Shown here: positions 1 through 7,831 of the stretch, in pieces
Numbering within the stretch: position 1 is the first letter of the stretch
How the letters are laid out: each line of letters opens with the position of its first letter
Source of the DNA: OMII01 sp947467385
Lineage (GTDB): Bacteria > Bdellovibrionota_C > UBA2361 > OMII01
Assembly: GCA_044360075.1 (NCBI GenBank)
Contig: JBIKLA010000002.1
Location: 1-64,000, forward strand
Reading direction: 5' to 3'
Length of the DNA: 64,000 nt
The notes under the pieces: model-generated
Seen by the model: the letters and a program-made list of their open reading frames with translations, nothing else
Database searches by the model: none
What the model was told of the DNA's origin: nothing
Program-made: the position numbers and the translations under genes

Positions 1-255
1 ATAACTCTGCATCTCCGTCGAAAGGGACTCAAAGTCGGAGATGTTCAGGACCACGCCCCCATAGATAACAATTGTGGTGCCCGCCGATATATCGCCTAGA
101 GCAAAAGCTCCGAACCCGCAGCCCGGCACCTCACGCTCTTCAAGCGCCTGATGGACCCAATTGGAGCCCCGCGTGCCCCGCGAAGGGCTTTGCGGCACCG
201 AGACATTCCTGGCGACCGGAGGATACAGGGGCAAGACGCTGGCGCGGCTGGGCAT
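1..255 (-). CDS. SET-domain-like protein, N-terminal part (runs off left edge)
   Basis: The reading frame is open from an ATG at 253-255 to base 1, giving 85 residues of a longer protein. After a short N-terminus, residues about 43-70 read PGCGFGAFALGDISAGTTIV followed by IYGG. This matches the opening of SET domains (GxGvFA...I..G..I..Y.G), which in known members bind S-adenosylmethionine and methylate lysines. A GGGAG motif lies about 5 nt before the ATG and supports the start. The catalytic core (NHxC and Tyr motifs) lies outside the window, so methyltransferase activity cannot be judged. It is transcribed divergently from the hybrid kinase at 508. Confidence 0.6.
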   Translation of the reverse strand, partial: MPSRASVLPLYPPVARNVSVPQSPSRGTRGSNWVHQALEEREVPGCGFGAFALGDISAGTTIVIYGGVVLNISDFESLSTEMQSY

Positions 256-507
256 GAGAACTCCCGTGGTTAAAGGAGGCAACGCCGCGGAGTATACCGG
301 ATCCGCCTGACGAATGCCTATGTGCCCCCCTCGAATCGGGCCAGACGATACAATACAAACTGGGCACAAACGCCGTCTTTTTGCCTAAGGCGGCACAGCT
401 CTGAATCCTTTACCGATTCCCTCCTGAAAAGAACTTTCTAAAACGGCGTACCCTTTAACCCCCTTCAGCTTCCTAACCAGTAGGCCGACCAGATCCCAAG
501 GGGAGCT

Positions 508-3500
508 ATGGGACTGAGACTCAAGACCACCATCACCATCAGCAGCATCTTTTTGGCGGTCATCGTCGCTACGTACATGCTCTTTTCCGTTTCGCTCTTA
601 AACCAGTTCCGGGCACTTGAGCGGGCACGTACAGCCAAAAACCTTGAGCGGCTTCACCAGGCGCTGCGTGGGGTTGAGAGCGACCTAGGCCATCGCGCCC
701 TGGACTGGGGACACTGGGATGAGAGCCGTGACTTCATCCGCACGGGAAGCAAGGAGTACATAGAGTCGAACCTTAACTACGAGGCGCTGCTGCCGTTTGA
801 GCTACAGCATGTGATCTTCTTGCGCCGCGACGGCTCAGTCATGTTCGGCGTTGAGGTGCTTGAAGATGGCGCGGGCACGCAGCCCACGCCGGCGCACGTT
901 GAGAAGGAGATCCTTTCGGAATCAGCTGTGGCGCGCTTCATCAGCTCCCCGTCCTCAGAGGCCCTCTCTGGCCTCCTGATGATCGGCGGCGTCCCATCAT
1001 TTGTGGCGCTCTCAACTATCACCGACAGCAAGGCCCAGGAGGAGCCCACAGGCTTCATCATCTTTACACGCGAGCTCTCGCCCAAGCTGCAAGCCAGGCT
1101 GGGCGAGCAGACGCAGCTTCAGCTCTCATTCCGCGCGAGTCTCGACTCGGCTCCTGTTTTTGGTGATGGACCTCAGGCGTCGTCCAATACCATTGAGGAG
1201 GATGACGAAACGATCACCGGACTCGGAGCCATTCGCGACTTCGGTAACCGCCACATCGTGACGGCCTCATTTTCGCAGCCGCGCGACATCGTCCAACAGG
1301 GGAAGGCAACTCGTGATTCGCTTATGCTTGTCATGGCGACCTTCCTGCTCCTCGCCAACGGCGTCGCCCTGCTCTTTCTCGATCGCACCGTGCTGAAGCC
1401 CCTCGCCCGCTTTGCCCAGCGCATCACCACGATCTCAAAAACAAACGATCTCACGCTCAAAGCCGACACTGGCCGACATGACGAGATCGGCAACCTGGCA
1501 AGATCCTTCAATAGCCTCATTGATTCACTTCGCTGCTCGCACCGCCGACTGCATGAGGCACGCAACGCCGCTCAGGATGCGAATGATGCGAAATCGAAGT
1601 TTATCGCAACGGTCTCGCACGAGCTGCGCACCCCGATTCACAGCATCACAGGCATGCTGCGCATCCTCCGCTCGCAGGAGCAGGGCGAGATGAAGCGCGG
1701 CTACATCGATATGGCCAACGATGCGGCGGTTGGGCTGCTCGACACAATCAACGAGATCCTCGACTTCTCGAAAGCCGAGTCCGGCTCGATTCGACTGGAG
1801 CTGCGCGAATTTGACCTGCGAGCTGCCGTCCTCAAGGCCTCCAAGAACATCTCTCCCCGCAAGAGCGTGACGTCGGGGTGTATTGAGCTGATTATCGACG
1901 TAAGCCCAACCGTTCCGGCCACGGTATTTGGCGATCCGCACCGCCTTGCGCAGATACTGACAAACCTCTTGGGAAACGCGTGCAAGTTTACCCATGAGGG
2001 CTTCGTCGCCCTGCGGGTCGACTGTGCGACCGCGCGGCCTGGCGACGAATGTACCATCACCTTCACCGTTCAGGACTCGGGCATCGGCATCCCAGCTGAC
2101 CAGCTCCCAAACATCTTTAAGCCCTTCCATCAGGGCTCAGCATCGACGCCTCGTCTCTACGAGGGAAGCGGCCTGGGGCTTTCGATCGTGCAGCAGATCG
2201 TCGAGCAGATGGGGGGAGAGATAGCCGCCGAGAGTGCGGAGCACCGCGGCTCGCGCTTCGTTGCCGCCATCCCCTTCCGGTGCGAGGCGCCCGCTCCAGT
2301 TGCACCCGTGACCGCAAAGCGAGTTGCCCTCATCACGCCACAGGGCACAGCAACGGCCCCCCTGGCCGAAGGCTTTAGGCGGCACGCAGGCAGCGTTGGC
2401 TTACACGCCCCGGATCGTCCCCAGGATGTCGAGGTGCTCGCAGCCCAGTTCGGCGGATATAGCCACCTCGTGCTGTGGTCCCCTTCCCCGAGCTCGCTGC
2501 CTGGCCTTCGTGAAACCATTGTGAAAGCCCTCAAGCTCGGCCTGCGAGTGAGCGCCGTCCTTAGCCCCGAGGACCTTGCGGCGCGCCAGCAGCTCAGCTC
2601 GTGGGGGGCAATCGAATTTCCACTCAAGGCGAGCGGCATTGCAGAGATCCTGGGCGCGCCTCACGGGCAACAGCAACGGGCCGCACGCCAATCTGCGGAG
2701 TCTGCTGAAAAGTCCGAGAGCCCGGGCCAGCCGCTACGAGTGCTTATCGCCGATGACACTCCGACCAACTGCATTATCCTGCAGTCGCTCCTTGAGGAAG
2801 CCGGGCACTCTGTTGAGGTTGTCACCAACGGGCTCGACATGCTCAATCGCCTCCGCCCGATCGCCGTCGGAGATGAAGCATCCCCTAGCATCGATCTGGT
2901 CCTGACGGACGTGCAGATGCCCCTCATGGATGGCAATACAGCGGTCAAGAAGCTCCGCCTCCTAGAGGAGTGCGCCGGGCTTAATCGCCGCCTCCCAGTT
3001 GTGGCTGTGACCGCGCACGCCCTGCCGGAGGAGCAGGCCACGATGCGGAGAGCTGGAATTGACGAGGTCGTGACAAAACCGATAAGCCCAGCGGAGCTGC
3101 GCAGGGTGCTCACCTCATGCTCCGGATGGGCCACGGAACCGAAGCTCCCGGAATCCGCAAACTCCTCGGTCGAGAGGGCCCTTAAGAGGGTCGTGCGCGA
3201 CCTCTGCGGGGGGTCAACAGATGCAGCTAGCAGGCTCGACATCGCCGACGTCTTTGAGAGATCCGGAAACTCGATGCGCCGCACGCGCATGATACTTGAG
3301 GCGTTCCTGTCGGCCCATGCGGCCCCGCGGGACGTAATTGCGCACAATAATATCCCTCGCGATCAAGACTCGTTGGCGCGGGCCGTGCACACGCTCAAGG
3401 GGCTTCTGCTCGATGTGGGGGCGCGCAGAGCCGCCGTGCTCGCTGGCAAGCTTGAGCAGGAACTTAAGTCAGCGGCCGAATCAGCGCAGGTCGACGAGGT

Positions 3501-3594
3501 GGTGGCGCGCCTCGTTATCGATACCGGGGACACGGCGTCGCTTGTGGCACGCATCCTCGACACGCTGCCGCGAGCCCAGGAGGCAAAGGCCTAA
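508..3594 (+). CDS. Hybrid sensor histidine kinase (CHASE4-HAMP-HisKA-HATPase-REC-Hpt)
   Basis: This 1028-residue membrane kinase has a TM segment at about 7-28 and an extracytoplasmic sensor containing HWDESRDF (about 69-76), typical of CHASE4. A second TM at about 270-290 is followed by HAMP. The H-box SHELRTP carries His371. An HATPase_c domain has N, G1 (DSGIGIP) and G2 (GSGLGLS) boxes. A receiver has phospho-Asp801 in LTDVQMP, and a C-terminal Hpt domain carries His961 (HTLKG). This is a full phosphorelay in one chain, and the partner output protein is not fused. The start has a GGGGAG motif just upstream. The last 86 bp are duplicated at 7211-7298 across a mobile insert. Before the insertion the gene would have been almost end to end with the response regulator at 7303. 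Confidence 0.93.
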   Translation: MGLRLKTTITISSIFLAVIVATYMLFSVSLLNQFRALERARTAKNLERLHQALRGVESDLGHRALDWGHWDESRDFIRTGSKEYIESNLNYEALLPFELQHVIFLRRDGSVMFGVEVLEDGAGTQPTPAHVEKEILSESAVARFISSPSSEALSGLLMIGGVPSFVALSTITDSKAQEEPTGFIIFTRELSPKLQARLGEQTQLQLSFRASLDSAPVFGDGPQASSNTIEEDDETITGLGAIRDFGNRHIVTASFSQPRDIVQQGKATRDSLMLVMATFLLLANGVALLFLDRTVLKPLARFAQRITTISKTNDLTLKADTGRHDEIGNLARSFNSLIDSLRCSHRRLHEARNAAQDANDAKSKFIATVSHELRTPIHSITGMLRILRSQEQGEMKRGYIDMANDAAVGLLDTINEILDFSKAESGSIRLELREFDLRAAVLKASKNISPRKSVTSGCIELIIDVSPTVPATVFGDPHRLAQILTNLLGNACKFTHEGFVALRVDCATARPGDECTITFTVQDSGIGIPADQLPNIFKPFHQGSASTPRLYEGSGLGLSIVQQIVEQMGGEIAAESAEHRGSRFVAAIPFRCEAPAPVAPVTAKRVALITPQGTATAPLAEGFRRHAGSVGLHAPDRPQDVEVLAAQFGGYSHLVLWSPSPSSLPGLRETIVKALKLGLRVSAVLSPEDLAARQQLSSWGAIEFPLKASGIAEILGAPHGQQQRAARQSAESAEKSESPGQPLRVLIADDTPTNCIILQSLLEEAGHSVEVVTNGLDMLNRLRPIAVGDEASPSIDLVLTDVQMPLMDGNTAVKKLRLLEECAGLNRRLPVVAVTAHALPEEQATMRRAGIDEVVTKPISPAELRRVLTSCSGWATEPKLPESANSSVERALKRVVRDLCGGSTDAASRLDIADVFERSGNSMRRTRMILEAFLSAHAAPRDVIAHNNIPRDQDSLARAVHTLKGLLLDVGARRAAVLAGKLEQELKSAAESAQVDEVVARLVIDTGDTASLVARILDTLPRAQEAKA

Positions 3595-3596
3595 CG
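3509..3596. repeat. 88-bp direct repeat, copy 1 (3' end of kinase gene)
   Basis: Bases 3509-3596 recur at 7211-7298 with one difference (G at 3588, T at 7290). This copy encodes the last codons and stop of the hybrid kinase. It immediately precedes the left palindromic repeat, so the 3.6 kb insert lies exactly between the two copies. Confidence 0.97.
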
Positions 3597-3602
3597 CTAT
3601 TG

Positions 3603-3743
3603 GAAACCCCTGTCGGAATCCCCTGTCAGTCATGACTTTCCCCTTTTTTGGCCTGCCGACCCTCGGTAGGCCCGTCTGAACCCCGAGTTAGCGATTGAGA
3701 GGGTTCGCCTAAAACTCGGAAAGTCATGACTGACAGGGGTTTC
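3603..3743. repeat. Palindromic-ended (MITE-like) repeat, left copy
   Basis: The two ends are inverted copies: CTGTCAGTCATGACTTTCC at 3623-3641 mirrors GGAAAGTCATGACTGACAG at 3718-3736. The outermost GAAACCCC and GGGGTTTC also pair. The inner AGTCATGACT is itself a perfect palindrome. A stretch of about 12 bases (CCCTGTC-GGAATC) is duplicated in the left arm. The element has no coding capacity. The same termini occur at 7017-7210 with an unrelated centre, as expected of non-autonomous elements mobilised by a transposase acting on the ends. Confidence 0.85.
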
Positions 3744-3745
3744 GT

Positions 3746-4393
3746 TCAAGGCGCATCAGGAGGGTAAGGCGCATCCGGGTAAGGACTACTACTACCAGAT
3801 ACTTCTTGCATATCAGCTGAGCCAAGAGCTTTGGCATAATTTACCTTACCTCTAAAGCAACCGATTGAATATGGATACTCCCTATTGAGTACGTAGTGAT
3901 AAGTATATTTTTGACCTTCATCTTTGGGCATGGTGATTGTCGAATACATGCCGTGACATTCATCTAATTCTGAATTAGTGATCATATGGCCATCGGCTGC
4001 ACGCGGTCCAGTAATTGGAAAGCCGTCTAATGCGAATCCAAACACGGGGGATTGCCCTGATGTTCCCTGGTTTGAGAAGCATTTCCAAGAATACGCGTGA
4101 AGGTGATATTGACTATTGTAAGGATGACCAAAACATTGATCTGTAGGCAACGCATTAATTGGATTAACAAAGTTACCACTGGCATCATTCGCATACTCAA
4201 TATGCCAAACCGCGCCTGTTAACGTCACACCAACAATGAGTGAATTGATAGGAAAGGGTCCCGTTGGATCTACTACTGGATTTAATGGAACAGTGCTAAT
4301 GAGATCATATGCAGCAATGCCAATTTGATCCGCTGTCATCGAGTGATCAGTTGGCGATCCTGGTAATTGATGTTCCCCCCGTATCTCAGACAC
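3746..4393 (-). pseudogene. YHYH-domain protein, 5'-truncated by the IS element
   Basis: About 206 residues match the YHYH family: VFGFALDGFPITGP, LDECHG, YTYHYV and YPYSIGCFRG appear in the family's order. YHYH proteins are usually exported and often have a signal peptide, and none is present here. The GTG at 4391-4393 lies inside the inverted terminus of the IS3-family element. The first eight or so residues are therefore IS-derived and the native N-terminus is lost. The stop at 3746-3748 lies 3 bp beyond the left palindromic repeat. The function of YHYH proteins is poorly known. Base composition is AT-richer than the flanking genes. Confidence 0.75.
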
Positions 4394-4421
4394 TCATAAC
4401 GCAATCTGAAAGGAGATGTGT

Positions 4422-4688
4422 ATGGGCAAGAGATACGCCAAGGAAGTGAAGGAAGAGGTGCTAAGGAAGATCCGAGAAGGTCAACGAGTCTCGAAGGTTG
4501 CGAGGAGCCACGGCATTAATGAGATGACCATTCGCTCGTGGCTTGAGCGAGACACCGGGATGACAGCGGCAGAAGCGCTTGAGATATCGCGGCTCAAGCG
4601 AGAGAACGAGTCGCTTTTGAAGATAACAGGACAGCTGACGTACCGAGCGGAACTTCGGGAAAAAAATCAGCGCCGTGGCAGCCACTGA
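4422..4688 (+). CDS. IS3-family OrfA (HTH transposase subunit)
   Basis: This is a small basic protein of about 88 residues beginning MGKRYAKEVKEEVL. It has a helix-turn-helix region (VSKVARSHGINEMTIRSWL) followed by a leucine-zipper-like tail, as in IS3 OrfA proteins that bind the terminal repeats. I prefer the ATG at 4422 because AGGAG (4411-4415) is spaced 6 nt from it, whereas the in-frame ATG at 4416 abuts the motif. An A-rich run near 4660-4666 resembles IS3 slippage sites, but OrfB lies in the +1 frame, not the usual -1 frame. OrfA and OrfB overlap by 14 nt, so translational coupling is an alternative. Confidence 0.85.
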   Translation: MGKRYAKEVKEEVLRKIREGQRVSKVARSHGINEMTIRSWLERDTGMTAAEALEISRLKRENESLLKITGQLTYRAELREKNQRRGSH

Positions 4689-5585
4689 GGAGCGAAACAA
4701 GAGCGCCTTAGCGAAAGAGCTGGGGGTTAGCCGTTCAAGTCTCTACTATCGACCGAAAAAGCCAGACAAGGATGAAGCTCTCCGGCGAGAGATCGAACGG
4801 GTGATGCTGAAGAACCCTGGCTACGGGTCACCGCGAGTCGCGATCGCTCTTAAGATTAATGAGAAGCGCGCGGCTCGCGTGATGAAGAAGTTCGGGCTAC
4901 GTCCTGCGCGGCGCTCACCCCCCCCCATAAGCCAGCGGATCAGGGGCGAGAGAGTTTGGCTCTCCCATGCGTTCTGTCCACCCTCTCGCCGATTGCGCCT
5001 GACGTAGTCTGGGCGAGCGGTTTTACCTTTATCTGCTACCGAGGTTCATTTGTATATCTGTGCACGGTAATCGACGTTTTTACAGGTGAGGTGCTTGGTT
5101 TCAACATCAGCCGAACCCACGATGCGAACTTCGTACTGCTAGCCATAAAGCGAGTAGTTGAGAGAACGGCGACGGTGCCTGAGTGGTTCCACTCGGATCA
5201 GGGGAGCGAGTACGCGTCGAATAGGGTGCAGTCGTTCCTCGAGTCCCGTGGTGTAACGATATCGATGAATCCCAAGTCGTCACCGTGGTGCAACGGTTCA
5301 CAGGAGTCGTTCTTCGGCAGGTTTAAGGTCGAGTTCGGGGAGTTCGACCGCTTCGAAACCTACGCCGAGCTCCTGGAAGAGCTTTATCAACAGCTCTCCT
5401 ATTTCACCTTCGAGAGGATCAAGACAAAGCTCCGAATCTCTCCAGCAGAGTTCCGGCAAGAATGGATCGCACGGCAATCTCAGTTTGCCACAACAATCCA
5501 CAGTTATTCACAGGTTATGAGTCTCCCCCACGCCCCCTCCCGCCCCTGCGGGGCGGAGGAACAGCCGCTACTGCTGATTGCATAA
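4675..5585 (+). pseudogene. IS3-family OrfB (DDE transposase), frameshifted
   Basis: The N-terminal part (4675-5007) has the OrfB HTH_21-like region (LGVSRSSLYYR, NPGYGSPR). The DDE core continues in another frame to 5585. The catalytic Asp, Asp and Glu are recognisable in VIDVFTG, HSDQGSEY and ESFFGRFKVE. The frames would join at the nine-C run at 4918-4926: one extra C gives ...SPPPHKPADQ and restores a normal OrfB of about 303 residues. The cause could be a true inactivating indel, a sequencing or assembly error at the homopolymer, or programmed -1 slippage. As written, the transposase is not made from a single frame. Confidence 0.82.
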
Positions 5586-5623
5586 TGAGTGTTTAAGAAA
5601 AAGGGGGGAGGGAATTGACATCA

Positions 5624-5702
5624 GCGTATCTCTTCTTCATTCGTTCCTCCTGGTTAGAGGAAACTCTATATCATTCTGGTGCTATTTGGGGGGAGCAGAT
5701 CA
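5624..5702 (-). repeat. Remnant of a second IS3-like left end with orfA start
   Basis: Read on the minus strand, 5702 begins TGATCTGCTCCCCCC, resembling the TGAT plus C-block terminus of the neighbouring IS. It runs to AGGAGG and an ATG at 5638-5640, followed by AAGAAGAGATACGC. The last 11 bases match codons 3-6 of the intact OrfA (K-R-Y-A). This looks like 79 bp of a related element cut off where the first IS ends. A nested insertion followed by deletion would explain the missing target duplication. Confidence 0.55.
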
Positions 5703-5844
5703 GACCCACTACTACAGTTCTGCTAATTACAGAGAAGCGATCGATCGTCCTATCCTTGATCTTCGCAGCCCTGAACACAATTCTGATAAATCCCTAACTC
5801 ATATTAACTATCTCTAGACATTTCCACGGTAGATAGTCCCCGGT

Positions 5845-7038
5845 ATGCAGACTACCGCCGACTCAACTTTTCTTGATTCAAGGTCACTCGACAAAGTCAG
5901 CGATGTTGATCGCAAGGAGCGAATGGGGAAAGTCCTAGGGACTTTATCCAATTTCACTTTGCCACGCATCGACTTCAATCAGCTGTTGCAAGAGCAGCTG
6001 CTGAAAGCAAGGGAGCTCAAGTCGCGAATTCTTGCGCCGCCAACGTTGGGTGAACGTTTTTTGAATCTAATCGAAGGCCCATGGGCGCCGGCGTCGCAGG
6101 ATCTTCCTGATCGGCGCGACCAGTCCGTTCCAAGTCAGGAACGAACCCCTTTCCGAAAGCCTTTTAAGGACGGGGTGGACCTGTCCTCTCGGCAGGCTAT
6201 TAAACGAAATGTCGGCTTAAGCGAGCATAGGTGGCCTCTTACTCGTTGGAGTTCGGTTTACGAGTATGATGTTCCGATTCAAAAGCTGCCCAACGATCTT
6301 CACGGGTTAACTATTCTTCATCTTTCCGACATTCATTTCTTAAAAGGTTGTGCACGGCCGTGCGAAGAGCTTGCCCAAGTCGCCAAGTTCCTCGAATCAG
6401 GAAAGAGAAGGATAGATTTAATTTTACTATCGGGCGACGTTATTACTCGTTCGCCAGAGGACCTGGACAAAGAGGCCTTGCGACAACTTCATCGGATGAG
6501 TGATGTGTGCCCACAGTCGTTTATGGTGTACGGAAACCATGACTATCACGGGCATATGCCAGCGATTATTAGCAAGCAACTGGAAGAAGTGGGGTTTAAT
6601 GACATCAATAATCATCACGTTAGTTTAAAAATTGGAAGATCCTCCCTCAATATTATTGGAGTTGACGACGCGTATTTCGGAGATCCGATTCCACCAAAAA
6701 CAATAGATAAAGATGCTATTAACATCGTCTTGACTCATAATCTCGACGCTATTCGAGGAAATTTTCCAGCCGATATCGACCTCATCCTCTCGGGCCATAC
6801 GCATTGGGGAGAGCTAAAGATATTTGATGGCGCAAGTCTCATGCGTATGTGGGGATACTGCGACAACATAAATGGACATACCAAACAGTGGGACGTTTTG
6901 AGTAATCGAACTCTTTCTTTTGTTCACCCCGGCCTAGCTAGGTACTACGTGCCTTTTAGAGGGCTGCGGCACCCACCCGGAGTAGCGATACACTCCCTGT
7001 ACGCCGCTCCTCCGGTGGGAAACTCCTGTCAGTCATGA
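5845..7038 (+). CDS. Calcineurin-like metallophosphoesterase (cargo of the insert)
   Basis: This 397-residue protein has an uncharacterised N-terminal region of about 150 residues. A metallophosphoesterase core follows with the family's metal-binding motifs in order: LSDIHF (about 159), SGDVITR, GNHDYHG and SGHTHWGEL. The closest family type is the YaeI/YkuE-like group. The substrate is unknown; phospholipid or UDP-diacylglucosamine-type hydrolysis is only a possibility. No signal peptide is obvious and the Shine-Dalgarno sequence is weak. The last codons and the stop (CAG TCA TGA) lie inside the right palindromic repeat that starts at 7017, so the C-terminus appears to have been set by the mobile repeat. 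Base composition is AT-richer than that of the host genes. Confidence 0.82.
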   Translation: MQTTADSTFLDSRSLDKVSDVDRKERMGKVLGTLSNFTLPRIDFNQLLQEQLLKARELKSRILAPPTLGERFLNLIEGPWAPASQDLPDRRDQSVPSQERTPFRKPFKDGVDLSSRQAIKRNVGLSEHRWPLTRWSSVYEYDVPIQKLPNDLHGLTILHLSDIHFLKGCARPCEELAQVAKFLESGKRRIDLILLSGDVITRSPEDLDKEALRQLHRMSDVCPQSFMVYGNHDYHGHMPAIISKQLEEVGFNDINNHHVSLKIGRSSLNIIGVDDAYFGDPIPPKTIDKDAINIVLTHNLDAIRGNFPADIDLILSGHTHWGELKIFDGASLMRMWGYCDNINGHTKQWDVLSNRTLSFVHPGLARYYVPFRGLRHPPGVAIHSLYAAPPVGNSCQS

Positions 7039-7210
7039 CTTTCCCGGGTTTTTCTCTGTCTCGATTTTTGTCAGACCCTATTCGAACAGATTTGAGGCTG
7101 GCGGCACGCACTAGGTAGCTTGAACCGAGAGTAAGAAAAGGGAGGCAGCTCATCCAGCAAAGAGCGCAAGGCCGAAAAAGGAGGGAAGTCATGACTGACT
7201 TGAGTTTCCC
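7017..7210. repeat. Palindromic-ended (MITE-like) repeat, right copy
   Basis: The termini GGGAAACTCCTGTCAGTCAT (from 7017) and ATGACTGACTTGAGTTTCCC (to 7210) are inverted copies and share the CTGTCAGTCATGACTTTCC core of the left element. The roughly 140-bp centre is unrelated to the left element's. It donates the stop codon of the upstream metallophosphoesterase and directly abuts the second 88-bp direct repeat. Confidence 0.85.
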
Positions 7211-7298
7211 GCCTCGTTATCGATACCGGGGACACGGCGTCGCTTGTGGCACGCATCCTCGACACGCTGCCGCGAGCCCAGGAGGCAAATGCCTAACG
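7211..7298. repeat. 88-bp direct repeat, copy 2
   Basis: This is a second copy of the final 86 bp of the hybrid kinase gene, including the stop codon, plus two bases. It ends only 4 bp before the stop codon of the convergent response regulator. It therefore probably marks the original kinase-regulator junction. Confidence 0.97.
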
Positions 7299-7302
7299 GG
7301 AC

Positions 7303-7701
7303 CTAGGCGCAGCGCCTGCGAATAACGTCGCTGACGGTTTCCTTGAGGGTTGAAAAGCGTATCGGCTTCAGCAGGTAATCGTCGGCACCGAGGTCGAGCG
7401 CCGTCTCGATGACCGGCATCTCCGCCACAGCGCTGACGACGATGAAGGGAATGTCGACAAGGTATGGGTGGTTGCGGATCTGGCTCAGGAGGTCGAGCCC
7501 AGACATGCGCTCCATAAGGTGATCACACAGGATCAAGTGCGTCCGCTCCTTCCTCAGCTTCTCAAGCGCATCGGCACCATCAGATGCCTCAATCACCATC
7601 GTAAATCCCATGTCCCGCAGCATGTCCCCGAGGATAGCCCTCGTTTCCGGAACATCATCCACGACCATCACCCGCGGCTGGTCTTTCTCAAGCTCTAGCA
7701 T
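7303..7701 (-). CDS. Single-domain response regulator (REC)
   Basis: The 132 residues are essentially one receiver domain. It has the acidic pair in VVDDVPE, the phospho-Asp in LILCDHLM, the Ser/Thr switch in VVSAV and the Lys in LLKPI. There is no output domain, so it probably acts like a CheY or Spo0F-type intermediate. I chose the ATG at 7699-7701 because an AGAGGTG motif precedes it and the protein then starts just before the receiver; an upstream in-frame start to 7806 adds nothing recognisable. It sits convergent to the hybrid kinase, separated only by the mobile insert, and is a plausible partner for that kinase's Hpt domain. Confidence 0.88.
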   Translation of the reverse strand: MLELEKDQPRVMVVDDVPETRAILGDMLRDMGFTMVIEASDGADALEKLRKERTHLILCDHLMERMSGLDLLSQIRNHPYLVDIPFIVVSAVAEMPVIETALDLGADDYLLKPIRFSTLKETVSDVIRRRCA

Positions 7702-7831
7702 GACACCTCTACTGGACGCCTCATTATGGTGCGGACCCGGAGGGGCTCCATAGCCCCTAATGATTTCTTCGGCACCTTTTCGCCCCGCCTTGAGCTTGAT
7801 CTGCACCTTTTAGTCGGAGTACGGTTTCGAC

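Larger units (their letters stand above)
4368..5623 (+). mobile_element. IS3-family insertion sequence, about 1256 bp
   Basis: The length and the orfA/orfB layout are typical of IS3. The termini are imperfect inverted repeats. The left end is TGATGTTCCCCCCGTATCTC and the right end, read inward, is TGATGTCAATTCCCTCCCCC; both continue to ACACTCAT and then TGCAATC or CGCAATC. The TGAT start and the C-rich block resemble IS3-group ends. No matching 3-bp target duplication is seen (AAT on the left, GCG on the right), which fits an adjacent deletion or recombination. Its insertion removed the 5' end of the YHYH gene. Confidence 0.88.
3597..7210. mobile_element. Composite insert bounded by paired palindromic repeats
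   Basis: This is the segment between two 88-bp direct repeats of the kinase 3' end. In order it holds a 141-bp palindromic-ended repeat, a truncated YHYH gene, an IS3-family element, a remnant IS3-like end, a metallophosphoesterase gene and a 194-bp palindromic-ended repeat. The interior is visibly richer in A+T than both flanks. The outer ends of the short repeats touch or nearly touch the duplicated sequence, so the whole block looks like one unit that arrived by a single event. No site-specific integrase is encoded in it. The mechanism is inference. Confidence 0.75.

Noticed and set aside
3746..5640. An intact YHYH gene starting at the ATG at 5638-5640 and split by the IS
   Set aside because: Removing the IS leaves an in-frame MKKRYA-LPGS join, but 5624-5702 looks like the start of another IS3 element (IS-type terminus and OrfA-like codons), so the join is probably coincidence. 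The YHYH fragment is treated as 5'-truncated.
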